Origin: a virus
Virus record (IMG/VR): IMGVR_UViG_3300017917_002109
Coordinates: 1 to 54,763 of that record
Strand: one strand, 5' to 3'
Length of the DNA stretch: 54,763 nucleotides
Every line of letters starts with the position of its first letter. The first letter of the stretch is position 1. Positions 9,978 to 18,229 of this stretch are shown here, in pieces. The translations under genes were made by a program, and so were the position numbers. The notes beneath the pieces are model-generated. The model was not told the origin of the DNA. It did no database searches and saw nothing but the letters and a program-made list of their open reading frames with translations.

Positions 9978-12033
9978 ACCCTGCGGAACCATAATTTACA
10001 AACTTGTTCTTTGCTCCTGCGCCTGCTGTCGTATGGTTCACTAATGTTCCAATCGGCATTGGGGCTTTTCCTCCATCTGGGGACGCAGCAACGTGAATCC
10101 AGGAAGTTAACGATCCATCAGATCTCTTTGCATATTCTAATAGCACTTGTCTGTACGGTGTGTTATCACGAATCCAGCGGGCAATATCATAATACTCGCT
10201 TATAGATCTGCCAGTAAATTGTAGATCTGCCGCTTGACCTTTGTCGTGGTCAGAGCTTTCGTTCTTTGATCTAAAGCCGCTAGTAATAACCATATCAGGA
10301 TATTGTTCTTTAACTTTATCCAGAACGTTTACCGCAAGGTGCTTTAAATTGCCTGCAATTTGTTCTTTTGATAATCCTGCTTGGGCCTTGAGTTCATACG
10401 AACTTGCGGTTGTGCCTGTCGTTAAATCTTCAAGGTTGAAATATTTAGAAAGCTTCAACGAGCCAGGCAATTTATCATATCCGCCAAATTCGCTGGTATC
10501 TACTTTTGTAGGTGTCACTTTTCTGGCAGACCCCATACCATCTTGAGGAGCAGTTTTTGCTACATCTTTTAGGCTTTGTATATCCGTAGATATAGTTTTT
10601 TCTGCTTCACGTTGTCTGCTGAAAACAGCATCATTTTTGCATAAAGAGTCGCCCAAGAATAACGACTCACTGTCTGGTCTAGATAGTTTACCGTAGATGG
10701 TTTCTTTTATTGTTTTCTTTTCTGGTGGCTCAAGTGAAGATACACTACTTGTTGCGACAGAAATATGACCCATTTTTGTCTTAACTACAGAAGCATCTAA
10801 TAGAAGCGATAACCCGCCATTAAAGCTGCCCGTTTCCCTAGCATCAAAAGCGATTTTGTTTGCCTTACCTACAATAGGCCCAGACTTGCCTTTTAGAGAA
10901 ATTTGGCTGCCCTGAATATTTACGGGCCCGTCACTTATTAAGTCCAAACTTGATTTTGCGTTAACCTGAATGTTTTCTGCAACTATTTGTGCGGAGGAGG
11001 CTGCCTGCACTAACGTGGATCCATGAGATGTTAATGTAGTGTCACCGTCAACTTGTATATCAGCGTTACTCTGAACTAGTATTTTCGTTGTACCATCAAC
11101 CGTCAGATTATATGCACCCTTTACATATACAAATCCGTTACGATCCATAATCTCATAATCATCACCGACAGTTTTCTTAACAACAGTGCCGTTCAAATCT
11201 ACTTCAACATAAGTGCCGGTTTTATGATACAAGTGTATACGTTCTTGGTTGGGCGTAGAATCAAATTCTAATACGTGTCCTGCCTCTGTTTCAAAAACAT
11301 GGTTGTACGGATATTTTGCAGCATATGCTGTTTTTGGTTCGTCCCATGTAGTAGAACCAACTGCGGTTTTCACGCCTGTTTTACGTATCTTTTCTTTGCG
11401 GGCAAACATCTTATGCGTTTTGTCAGATGTTGCCAATTTATTTGTGTCGGGTTTACCGCTATAATCTGCCTTAGGGTATACTTTAGACGGATCTTTAAAT
11501 CCCTCGGCGTTTGCCATTGAAGGATCGTTTAGAGGACCTGCAGGATTACAAGATGGGTTAGCTGGGTTAATACCTGTGGCAGATTCTGTAGTATATTCTT
11601 GTGCCTCTGCTGAGCCGATAACAATGGGATTACCTGAACCGTCTCTTACTATAGAACCGTTGCTTGTAGTAAGGTAGTTACCTGCTCTCAAATTATCTAA
11701 TTCTGTTTTTTCTTTTGCCTTTTTAACCTCTTCATTTTTGCCAGCAATAGTACCCATCATTATAGGCTGTTGGCAATCATCGTCGTCTAAGAACCAACCG
11801 ATTACCCATGTTCCTTCTACGGGGCCCACCGGCGATGTTCCAACGCCCGAATTAGCAGCAGATGTTATTGGTTGTAACGGTACTGCCCAAGGCAATTTAT
11901 TTGTAGGCAACACTGCAAGATCGCTTGTATGGTGTCCAAAAATTCTGACACGACAGCGACCTAACTTTTCTGGGTCTTTTCGGTCTTCTACTACACCTAC
12001 CCACCAAATAAAATTGTTACCTAATAAATTCAT
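9976..12033 (-). CDS. 5: Baseplate hub/spike gp5-like protein with C-terminal M15 peptidase (685 aa)
   Basis: Central spike protein. The N-terminal OB-fold (residues about 8-120: WVGVVEDRKDPEKLGRCRVR, then PWAVPLQPI and GTWVIGWFLDDDD) and the repetitive beta-helix (about 250-400, VDLNGTVVKKTVGDDYEI and repeats) match gp5/VgrG-type spikes. T4 gp5 carries a lysozyme between these parts. Here the enzyme is at the C terminus (about 535-670) and is an M15/VanY-type peptidase with the zinc ligand pattern H596, D603 (HDKGQAAD) and H647 (WIHVAA). This would cut peptide cross-links in peptidoglycan during entry. It follows the gp27-like gene directly. Confidence 0.9.
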   Translation of the reverse strand: MNLLGNNFIWWVGVVEDRKDPEKLGRCRVRIFGHHTSDLAVLPTNKLPWAVPLQPITSAANSGVGTSPVGPVEGTWVIGWFLDDDDCQQPIMMGTIAGKNEEVKKAKEKTELDNLRAGNYLTTSNGSIVRDGSGNPIVIGSAEAQEYTTESATGINPANPSCNPAGPLNDPSMANAEGFKDPSKVYPKADYSGKPDTNKLATSDKTHKMFARKEKIRKTGVKTAVGSTTWDEPKTAYAAKYPYNHVFETEAGHVLEFDSTPNQERIHLYHKTGTYVEVDLNGTVVKKTVGDDYEIMDRNGFVYVKGAYNLTVDGTTKILVQSNADIQVDGDTTLTSHGSTLVQAASSAQIVAENIQVNAKSSLDLISDGPVNIQGSQISLKGKSGPIVGKANKIAFDARETGSFNGGLSLLLDASVVKTKMGHISVATSSVSSLEPPEKKTIKETIYGKLSRPDSESLFLGDSLCKNDAVFSRQREAEKTISTDIQSLKDVAKTAPQDGMGSARKVTPTKVDTSEFGGYDKLPGSLKLSKYFNLEDLTTGTTASSYELKAQAGLSKEQIAGNLKHLAVNVLDKVKEQYPDMVITSGFRSKNESSDHDKGQAADLQFTGRSISEYYDIARWIRDNTPYRQVLLEYAKRSDGSLTSWIHVAASPDGGKAPMPIGTLVNHTTAGAGAKNKFVNYGSAG

Positions 12034-13416
12034 TTAGTACCCGTACAAATTATCTGCATTGTAGCCATCTTTAACTACTTCCATAATCATATAATGTCTA
12101 TTAACACCGCCTGTTATTTTATGTCTTATAGATGTTATCAAGTAATTTCCACTATATCTAGGATCAACGTGTTCTCTGGTAATCTTACTCTCATCTACAG
12201 GTGAGACATCTGGAATGTTAACTGTTATCTTCATTCCCGCTTCTATGTCTGTTCTACCGTTGATCGTAATATTCATTCTCAAGTTGTTTAAGTCTTTTAT
12301 ATTAGAAATACGATTGCCATATATCTCACCCACACGCTCATTTATGTTGCGCTCTGCGTTGTTGAACAGTTTAGGATATTTAGGGTTTAATCTAATTTTT
12401 CTAAACTTGTTTGCAATGTTCACTTCTTTATTGAATAAAGGATCTACTGAATAGTTAAGATGTTTATAATCAGTATACTTATTAGAATGGTCGTAGGTTA
12501 TGTTCTCATATTTCTTATTGAACAGGTTAACATCTATAACCGTACTCTTTAGATAACCATCGTTTAAATTGTTAAGTTGATCTGGTTCATTGACAATTTC
12601 AAGTTTCTCTATAAGAGTCATCTTTTCTTTTATATCAAATGTGTCTCTTGCATTAAAGTCTTTTAATGTAGTAAACTCAGAATATGTATAGATGCCTACA
12701 CTTGCACTGTTGTCAATAAGTTGTTCTGCAGTACCAAAGTAAAATGTCTTATTTGTTTCCCAGAATAAAAATGTGCACGCCTTGCCGGAAGCGGGTATAG
12801 ACTTTTTAGCCAACCAATTTATAGTTTGCATAGGTGTCCAACCCGGCGTAACAAACGTAACTTCATTTAAAGTATTGTCTAATACTGTTAGTTCTGTTTT
12901 TGTATCAGAAGTTTGAAACTCACCTGCAGAAGAATCTACTGCAATAGATCTTGTAGTTTTTAGATACTTATCAAAAATTGTCTTTACTATTTCTGATGGC
13001 TTGCCAGTGTATGGTTCAAATATAGGTGAAACAGAATCAGCAATTGCTTCAAGCGATACAAATTTAAGACAATAGACTTGCGTATTTCTATCTCTAACAA
13101 TACTTCTGTTTTCAATTGAATATATTCTAAACGTTTTACTTATCTTGCCATATTTAGAACTACTACCTAATGATGGTGTTTCAAAACTAACAATTAATAA
13201 TTCATCCCCCGCTATAGGCAAATATGTTATTAGGTTTCTGCTATCTGAAATAACAATATCGCCGCTCAAAGAATTGTTATAGATACTTTCATAAAGATTA
13301 AATTCTACAAAGTAATCCTGTAGAGAGATGTAGCGACCATTCGCACCTACAAGTGTAATCTCGCCAATGGATACGTCGCCCGCTGTTTGCAGGCCAGAAT
13401 TTATTAAATCACTCAT
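12034..13416 (-). CDS. 27: Baseplate hub protein, gp27-like (460 aa)
   Basis: By position (immediately before gp5, overlapping the gp53 stop by 8 bases) and fold pattern this is the gp27-like hub subunit that adapts the trimeric spike to the six-fold tube. The N terminus has the tail-hub beta pattern (YFVEFNLYESIYNNSLSGDI, then DELLIVSFETP). A mid region (residues 190-205, FVTPGWTPMQTINWLAKKS) is the conserved hub segment. The C terminus contains a predicted small beta barrel (ITINGRTDIEAGMKITVNIP) typical of gpD/gp27 hubs. It is somewhat longer than T4 gp27 (391 aa). Confidence 0.85.
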   Translation of the reverse strand: MSDLINSGLQTAGDVSIGEITLVGANGRYISLQDYFVEFNLYESIYNNSLSGDIVISDSRNLITYLPIAGDELLIVSFETPSLGSSSKYGKISKTFRIYSIENRSIVRDRNTQVYCLKFVSLEAIADSVSPIFEPYTGKPSEIVKTIFDKYLKTTRSIAVDSSAGEFQTSDTKTELTVLDNTLNEVTFVTPGWTPMQTINWLAKKSIPASGKACTFLFWETNKTFYFGTAEQLIDNSASVGIYTYSEFTTLKDFNARDTFDIKEKMTLIEKLEIVNEPDQLNNLNDGYLKSTVIDVNLFNKKYENITYDHSNKYTDYKHLNYSVDPLFNKEVNIANKFRKIRLNPKYPKLFNNAERNINERVGEIYGNRISNIKDLNNLRMNITINGRTDIEAGMKITVNIPDVSPVDESKITREHVDPRYSGNYLITSIRHKITGGVNRHYMIMEVVKDGYNADNLYGY

Positions 13417-14005
13417 TAACTAGTTTTGTAAATAGTTCGTCTATTTCAGAAATGGCGTCGGGCTTTAGTATATTAATTCTTCGTTTGCCCTCATTGATCG
13501 CATCTTCGTAATCTAAATTAGTAACAGCAATTAGTTCGCCCGCTGCCGGCGCATTTTCTAAAAGAATAGAAGATTCAATACCATCGGTTGTTTCCAATAT
13601 GATTGGCAATGGGTTATTGATTGTAGAATCTTCTCTCACGCCTCTATACCCGCCGATTCTATAACCCGCCGGGTTTGTATAATGATGTACAGAAGATACT
13701 CTGTCATCACCATATTTACCTTTTACATAATTAACCAACGTGTTGAAATCCATGACCCAATCGAGACGAGGATCAATTATTTCATTAGACAAAAGTATGA
13801 TCCAATGTAGTGTAGAATCGCCGTAAAACTTATCTGCAACTATCTCAGGTGTTTCACCGTCCATCACATCATACTTATCAAAGAATGATTTGTTTCTTTT
13901 AACTTCTTCAGATAGTTTTACACGTCTTAAGATATCTGGAATATACTGATAAGATGCACCATCATCTAATGTATATGCTAGTAGAGGAAATTTTCTAAAA
14001 TACAT
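13409..14005 (-). CDS. 53: Baseplate wedge protein gp53 (198 aa)
   Basis: gp53-like wedge protein, which clamps adjacent wedges together. Diagnostic stretch: ETPEIVADKFYGDSTLHWII (near residues 51-70), corresponding to PEELANAIYGNPQLYWVLLM in T4. Length matches T4 gp53 (196 aa). It sits between the gp48-like gene (2-base gap) and the gp27-like gene (8-base overlap). Confidence 0.92.
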   Translation of the reverse strand: MYFRKFPLLAYTLDDGASYQYIPDILRRVKLSEEVKRNKSFFDKYDVMDGETPEIVADKFYGDSTLHWIILLSNEIIDPRLDWVMDFNTLVNYVKGKYGDDRVSSVHHYTNPAGYRIGGYRGVREDSTINNPLPIILETTDGIESSILLENAPAAGELIAVTNLDYEDAINEGKRRINILKPDAISEIDELFTKLVNE

Positions 14006-14007
14006 TT

Positions 14008-15102
14008 TTAGAATCCATATTTGCTTATTGCTTCTTTGGTCAGAAGTTCCTGCTCTCTGAAACTTAGAACCATATTAATTTCTACAGGAGCGCCGTTTGA
14101 AAAGGTTGAGAACTGGTCTCCGCCATATTCGACCTGCATATCAGTTAATACACATGGTGCAATCTTATGCAGATAGTTATTTTCTTTACCTGCATAATAG
14201 TATGCTATTTCAAACTCAGATGGGTACAAATAAAAGTATCCATTACTGGATAACTCTGGGTGCATATGAAATTTGAAAGTATCAATGATCTTTTTAACAT
14301 TTTTAGATTCATTTTCATCTTTCGGCATGAATCTATATCTAAAATTAAATTGTCTGTAATCAACACCCTCAAAGAATACTTCTCTAAATGGGTTTGTTTT
14401 AACTTTAGCACCAAACTGTACTGCGTCAGTTAGCGAACCTAGACCAGGAAGAATAGATGGGATTTTCGCCATTTGTAACAAAAACGCAGAACCTAATTCT
14501 GTACCTGCATTTGTAATATCATCTGATAGTGAAGACCCACTTGTCAAAAAATTACCCAATATACCGATATCTTTATCTTGATAATTTACCCCATACTTAA
14601 CGACCGGACGGTCCTCAAGGTGTAACGTGATTACATCGGTTAATCTATTCTTGTTATCTTTTCTTAAAAGATCTAATGAATTTTGAGCAACAGCAGTTAG
14701 ACCCACGGTTGCTGCGACTGCACCACCTGCCGCCAGACCCGCCTTGGCCGCACCTACTGGACCCTGACCTGTAGCAAGACCGATTCCCGTAGTAACAGCA
14801 CCTACTGTAGCTGCAAGTGCACCACCCTTTTCTGGGCTGACATTTGTAGCAACCCCCGGTGTGCCAATTCTACCCATAATATCTTTGTTTAGATCAGAGC
14901 TTGTATTATACTTAAAGTTTGATTTGCCTCGTGTATTAATAAAGAAAGCTACCTCATGCTGCAAATCGTCAGATGTTCCTAGCCCTGTCGGATAACTAAG
15001 ATTTCTAATATTGTATCCGCGGGATGTTAGAGAAGATGTGGTTCTTCTGTAGGCTAGATTTGGATCAGAGCCGTATTGTTGGAATTCTTCTGTAGAGGCC
15101 AT
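14008..15102 (-). CDS. 48: Baseplate tail-tube cap gp48 (364 aa)
   Basis: T4 gp48-like tube initiator that caps the hub and starts the tail tube. Length is equal to T4 gp48. The N terminus contains the YPTGLGTSDDLQHEVAFFIN pattern, a Gly/Ala-rich hydrophobic stretch (residues about 93-140) follows, and the C terminus has the tube fold (PCVLTDMQVEYGG, then PVEINMVLSFREQELLTKE) seen in T4 as ITLEITMREIITL-type strands. It is first in the leftward late operon, 32 bases from a TATAAATA late promoter. Confidence 0.9.
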   Translation of the reverse strand: MASTEEFQQYGSDPNLAYRRTTSSLTSRGYNIRNLSYPTGLGTSDDLQHEVAFFINTRGKSNFKYNTSSDLNKDIMGRIGTPGVATNVSPEKGGALAATVGAVTTGIGLATGQGPVGAAKAGLAAGGAVAATVGLTAVAQNSLDLLRKDNKNRLTDVITLHLEDRPVVKYGVNYQDKDIGILGNFLTSGSSLSDDITNAGTELGSAFLLQMAKIPSILPGLGSLTDAVQFGAKVKTNPFREVFFEGVDYRQFNFRYRFMPKDENESKNVKKIIDTFKFHMHPELSSNGYFYLYPSEFEIAYYYAGKENNYLHKIAPCVLTDMQVEYGGDQFSTFSNGAPVEINMVLSFREQELLTKEAISKYGF

Positions 15103-15110
15103 TATTTCCC

Positions 15111-15118
15111 TATAAATA
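15111..15118 (+). promoter_or_regulatory. Late promoter TATAAATA for the rightward operon
   Basis: Exact T4-type late -10 element TATAAATA, 29 bases upstream of the gp4 start codon. It is the only start signal seen for the whole rightward block 15148-19614. It lies within the leader of the opposing gp48 gene. Confidence 0.8.
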
Positions 15119-15133
15119 TTATAGTATTTTAAT

Positions 15134-15141
15134 TATTTATA
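15134..15141 (-). promoter_or_regulatory. Late promoter TATAAATA for the leftward baseplate operon
   Basis: Exact TATAAATA on the minus strand (plus-strand TATTTATA), 31 bases upstream of the gp48 start. It faces the rightward late promoter at 15111-15118 so that the two start regions overlap, each lying in the other's initially transcribed region. Confidence 0.8.
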
Positions 15142-15147
15142 TGAGCA

Positions 15148-15591
15148 ATGTACACCAAAACATACAAAGGTCGGTATAGAGTAGTGAATCCCACGAAATA
15201 TAACGGTGACATAACTAATATCATTTACAGGTCCCTCTGGGAACTGAAATTCATGAAATGGTGCGATACTAACCCGTCGGTAATAGAATGGGGGTCGGAA
15301 ACAGTAATTGTCCCATATGTTTCTCCCCTTGATAAGAAAGTTCACAGATATTTTGTAGACTTTTATATAAAGGTAAAGACTAAAACCGGAGATATTGAAA
15401 AGTTCCTCATAGAAATAAAACCTGAAAGATTTACAAAGCCGCCAGAAATACCAAAAAAGAAAACGAAGCGGTTCATAGATGAGGTATTTCAGTATGGGGT
15501 AAATGAAGCTAAGTGGAAAGCAGCTTTTGAATTTTGTAAAGACAGAAAAATGAAATTTATGGTTTTAACCGAAAAAGATTTAGGAATTTAA
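15148..15591 (+). CDS. 4: Head completion nuclease gp4 (147 aa)
   Basis: Homologue of T4 gp4 (gp50/65), a TnsA/PD-(D/E)XK-like protein needed to finish filled heads. The run NPTKYNGDITNIIYRSLWEL matches the family, with the conserved E in RSLWELK, the D in YFVDFYIK and the E-I-K in FLIEIKPE as the nuclease triad. Length is as in T4 (150 aa). It is first in the rightward late operon, 3 bases before the next gene. Confidence 0.93.
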   Translation: MYTKTYKGRYRVVNPTKYNGDITNIIYRSLWELKFMKWCDTNPSVIEWGSETVIVPYVSPLDKKVHRYFVDFYIKVKTKTGDIEKFLIEIKPERFTKPPEIPKKKTKRFIDEVFQYGVNEAKWKAAFEFCKDRKMKFMVLTEKDLGI

Positions 15592-15594
15592 CTA

Positions 15595-16164
15595 ATGGCA
15601 ACCAAAAATCCTTTTGAGCAGATACGTCTAAGTGCTGCCGGGCAGGATAAATCATATCAGTGGTATAGACAGCAGGTAAGTGCACTTGGAAGATTGTCTA
15701 GTACGAACCAAGTGTTAAAAGATACAAAGATAGTAAATAGAATAGTACCAGGCGAGATGTATCTATTCTTCTATGATCCTAAATTTAAGAATGTTCTGCC
15801 CTACTATGACAGAATGCCATTAGTTCTACCCTTCCGTGTAGTTAATGACGGGTTCTACGGTATAAACCTTCACTACCTACCCTACATGATGAGATTTAAT
15901 ATTTTGGGTGCGTTATCAGAGTTCGCCACTGGCGAGCAGAATGACCCAAACACAAGAATACAATTATCATGGAACTTGTTAACAGCGTCATCGAGACTAG
16001 CGCCGGTCAAGTTTGCAGTAAAACACTATTTAAATGCTCACGTAAAATCTAATTTTTATAAGATAGACTATACTGATTGGGTAACAGCTTCACAGTTACC
16101 TGTTGAAAAATTTGTAGGAGCACAAAAGAATAAAGTCTGGCAAGATTTTAGAAAATCAGTATAA
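15595..16164 (+). CDS. Virion morphogenesis protein, probable DNA end protector gp2-like (189 aa)
   Basis: Basic 189-aa protein with a conserved centre (GEMYLFFYDPKFKNVLPYYD, then MPLVLPFRV and GINLHYLP, residues about 55-105) that I recall from T4-like environmental phages directly next to gp4. T4 places gene 2 (DNA end protector) beside gene 4, so gp2 is the most likely assignment. It could instead be another head-tail joining protein. Soluble, no signal peptide. Confidence 0.55.
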   Translation: MATKNPFEQIRLSAAGQDKSYQWYRQQVSALGRLSSTNQVLKDTKIVNRIVPGEMYLFFYDPKFKNVLPYYDRMPLVLPFRVVNDGFYGINLHYLPYMMRFNILGALSEFATGEQNDPNTRIQLSWNLLTASSRLAPVKFAVKHYLNAHVKSNFYKIDYTDWVTASQLPVEKFVGAQKNKVWQDFRKSV

Positions 16165-16172
16165 GGATACAG

Positions 16173-16928
16173 ATGGCTAATTTTAACATCAATAATTTTA
16201 GATCAGAAGTTTTAGCAAGAGATCTGGCTAGACCTTCAAAGTTTGAAGTTAGAATATACACGCCGCCAATATTGACTGCGTTTTCTAATCAGGCATCTGT
16301 GGTTAGTGTATTCTGCGATTCTGCAAACCTACCAGGTATGAATATAGCTACAAGACCATATAGAATATATGGCCCTGCATATCAGAGACCTATAACTTCT
16401 GATTTTGGCGGTGACGGTACAACCATGGTCTTTAACATAGACAAAGACATGATGATTAAAAAGTTCTTTGATGCTTGGATGCAAAATATAGTTAATCCAA
16501 AAACATTCAATGTAAATTATTCAAAGACCTATACATCTAATAGAATTGATATTATTCAATTAGACAACAATGACCGTGAAACATATTCTGTTAGTTTAAT
16601 AGATGCGTTCCCAAGATCAATGAACTTGTTAGATCTTAATTCAAGTTCAACAAACCAAACTCATAAACTAACAGTCACATTCGCTTACAGAAAATGGATA
16701 GCGAATAATTCATTCTCAAATTATAACACTAGCGAAGTCGCAGCACGTCGAGATCAATTTGATGCAGGTGCACTACCTACAGTAACATCGAGACCTAACG
16801 GATTCGGCGGCCAAAAGAGTAGTGTTGATTTATTATCTGAAGTGAAAAATGTAACTAGAAATTTAGCTTCAGGTGCTGAGACAGCAGTAAATAGCGCAAT
16901 AGATGCAGTTAAAAATGTTTTGAAATAA
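16173..16928 (+). CDS. 54: Tail-tube-fold protein, gp54-like tube initiator (251 aa)
   Basis: Residues about 10-180 have the gp19/gp54 tube fold: an ARPSKFEVRIYTPP start, a beta strand with CDSANLPGMN, the FDAWMQNIVNP helix and the final LTVTFAYRKW strand, as in T4 gp54 (ITTFDVTFAYR). The C-terminal about 60 residues are low-complexity and helical. With gp48 encoded nearby and the gp26 genes following, baseplate-tube junction protein gp54 is most likely. A tail tube gp19 role cannot be excluded. Confidence 0.65.
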   Translation: MANFNINNFRSEVLARDLARPSKFEVRIYTPPILTAFSNQASVVSVFCDSANLPGMNIATRPYRIYGPAYQRPITSDFGGDGTTMVFNIDKDMMIKKFFDAWMQNIVNPKTFNVNYSKTYTSNRIDIIQLDNNDRETYSVSLIDAFPRSMNLLDLNSSSTNQTHKLTVTFAYRKWIANNSFSNYNTSEVAARRDQFDAGALPTVTSRPNGFGGQKSSVDLLSEVKNVTRNLASGAETAVNSAIDAVKNVLK

Positions 16929-16937
16929 GGAATAAGT

Positions 16938-17633
16938 ATGCCATTACCTATATTAGAGGCACCGACCTATGAATTGAAATTACCGTCAACCGGGAAAAAA
17001 GTTAAGTACAGACCGTTTCTTGTAAAAGAATATAAGATATTGCTGACTGCTTTAGAAGCTGATAATAAGGAAATTTCAAGAGTAGTTACAGAACTGATAG
17101 ATGTTTGTACGTTCAATAAGTTAGATGTAAACAAATTATCTCATTTTGATATTGAGTATTTGTTTCTTAACATACGATCTAAGTCTATTAGTGAAATTGC
17201 AGAAGTAGTTATAACTTGCGATTGCGGGGAACAAATAGATGTTGCGATGGATTTAACAAAAGCAGAAGTTAAATCTGAGGGCAAGCTAGACAATAAAGTT
17301 ATGATAACCGAAGACTTGGGTGTGGTAATGCGGTATCCGAAGTTTGAGGAAATAATTGAGATACAAGAAAATACTAAGAACGAAAATATTATTAATTTAA
17401 TTTGTAATTGCGTAGATGCAGTGTTTACAAAAGAAGATTACTATGATAAGTCATCGTATACGAATGAAGAACTTGAAGACTTTATAAACTCATTCTCAAA
17501 AGATCAGTTTGGTAAGTTGGAGGAGTTCTTTAAAAAGATACCTAAGATACAACAAACATTAGAGGCAGATTGCCCCAAGTGTGGTAAACATAATACTGCG
17601 ACGATTGAAGGATTACAATATTTTTTCGTCTAA
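16938..17633 (+). CDS. 26: Baseplate hub/tail assembly protein gp26 (T4_baseplate family, 231 aa)
   Basis: Matches the T4 gp26 / T4_baseplate family in length and in the N terminus (LPILEAPTYELKLPSTGKKV, KYRPFLVKEYKILLTALE). It carries a four-Cys zinc-binding pattern: CDCG near residue 95 and CPKCG near residue 214. Its last codons TAT TTT TTC GTC TAA form the heptamer T TTT TTC, where a -1 slip would join it to the gp51-like frame and give a 295-aa product. The layout (short product, frameshifted long product, then tape measure) mimics tail assembly chaperone pairs. Confidence 0.85.
   Translation: MPLPILEAPTYELKLPSTGKKVKYRPFLVKEYKILLTALEADNKEISRVVTELIDVCTFNKLDVNKLSHFDIEYLFLNIRSKSISEIAEVVITCDCGEQIDVAMDLTKAEVKSEGKLDNKVMITEDLGVVMRYPKFEEIIEIQENTKNENIINLICNCVDAVFTKEDYYDKSSYTNEELEDFINSFSKDQFGKLEEFFKKIPKIQQTLEADCPKCGKHNTATIEGLQYFFV
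17621..17627 (+). promoter_or_regulatory. Candidate -1 ribosomal frameshift site T TTT TTC (gp26 to gp51)
   Basis: In the gp26 frame the sequence is TA T TTT TTC GTC TAA. T TTT TTC fits X XXY YYZ exactly. A -1 slip here continues as CGT CTA ACT CTT TCT CAT and reads through into the gp51-like frame without a stop. The stop of the zero frame follows one codon later. The downstream frame has no ATG, GTG or TTG between the slip site and 17669, yet its sequence there (LSHETLVDYFRMNF) looks like normal protein. Confidence 0.7.
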
Positions 17634-17668
17634 CTCTTTCTCATGAAACTCTTGTTGATTACTTTAGA

Positions 17669-17824
17669 ATGAATTTTTCATTGATGCAACATCATAAATA
17701 TTCTTTAACCGAGCTAGAGAATATGGTTCCGTGGGAAAGAGACGTATATGTGACAATGTTAGTATCCTATATTAATGAAGAGAATGAAAAAATAAAAGCA
17801 AAAGCTAAAAATAAGGGTGGTTAA
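17669..17824 (+). CDS. 51: gp51-like hub assembly protein (51 aa from own ATG; longer by frameshift)
   Basis: From the first ATG the product is 51 aa (MNFSLMQHHKYSLTELENMV, then PWERDVYVTMLVSYINEENE). This motif is that of small gp51-like hub assembly proteins, and of the T part of tail chaperones, in T4-like phages. The same frame is open upstream to the T TTT TTC site at 17621-17627, and the extra residues LTLSHETLVDYFR look conserved in style. The real protein is therefore likely made as a gp26-gp51 fusion. No good ribosome binding site precedes 17669. The stop abuts the next start. Confidence 0.75.
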   Translation: MNFSLMQHHKYSLTELENMVPWERDVYVTMLVSYINEENEKIKAKAKNKGG

Positions 17825-18229
17825 ATGAAAGAACTTAGCCAATTTGATATCAATAATGATGGAAAAGTGTCAGGTGAAGAAATGAATAAAACTGAAAAAA
17901 TTATATCAATTGAGAATGAGGATAAGAAACAAGATGCTCAGCGACGAATGGCATGGTTCGCTTTGTTCGGTATGTTGTTATATCCTTTCGCGGTTGTTGC
18001 CGCGGCTGCTACGGGACATGAAAGTGCAGCAAAAATATTAGGTGATATGGCGGCAACTTATTTTGTTGCTGTTGCTGCTATTGTTGCAGCATTCTATGGT
18101 AAAGAAGCATATGTTAGTAGCAGGCAAGAAAAAGTTATTAGTATTGCGCCTGTAAAAAAGGAACCGGTATTAGATCCTGAGGTAACGCCGGTAGAAAAGA
18201 AACCAATAGTAAGAAGACCTAATCTATAA
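17825..18229 (+). CDS. EF-hand plus membrane-segment protein (134 aa)
   Basis: Residues 8-19 (DINNDGKVSGEE) are a canonical EF-hand loop: D, N, D, G, hydrophobic and final E in the right places. A short charged helix follows, then two hydrophobic segments (about 43-62, WFALFGMLLYPFAVVAAAAT; and about 75-95, ATYFVAVAAIVAAFYG), then a Lys/Pro-rich tail. I recall similar proteins in T4-like cyanophages but no known function. Its place between gp51 and the tape measure suggests a tail-tip or membrane-contact part that could respond to calcium. That is inference. Confidence 0.75.
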   Translation: MKELSQFDINNDGKVSGEEMNKTEKIISIENEDKKQDAQRRMAWFALFGMLLYPFAVVAAAATGHESAAKILGDMAATYFVAVAAIVAAFYGKEAYVSSRQEKVISIAPVKKEPVLDPEVTPVEKKPIVRRPNL

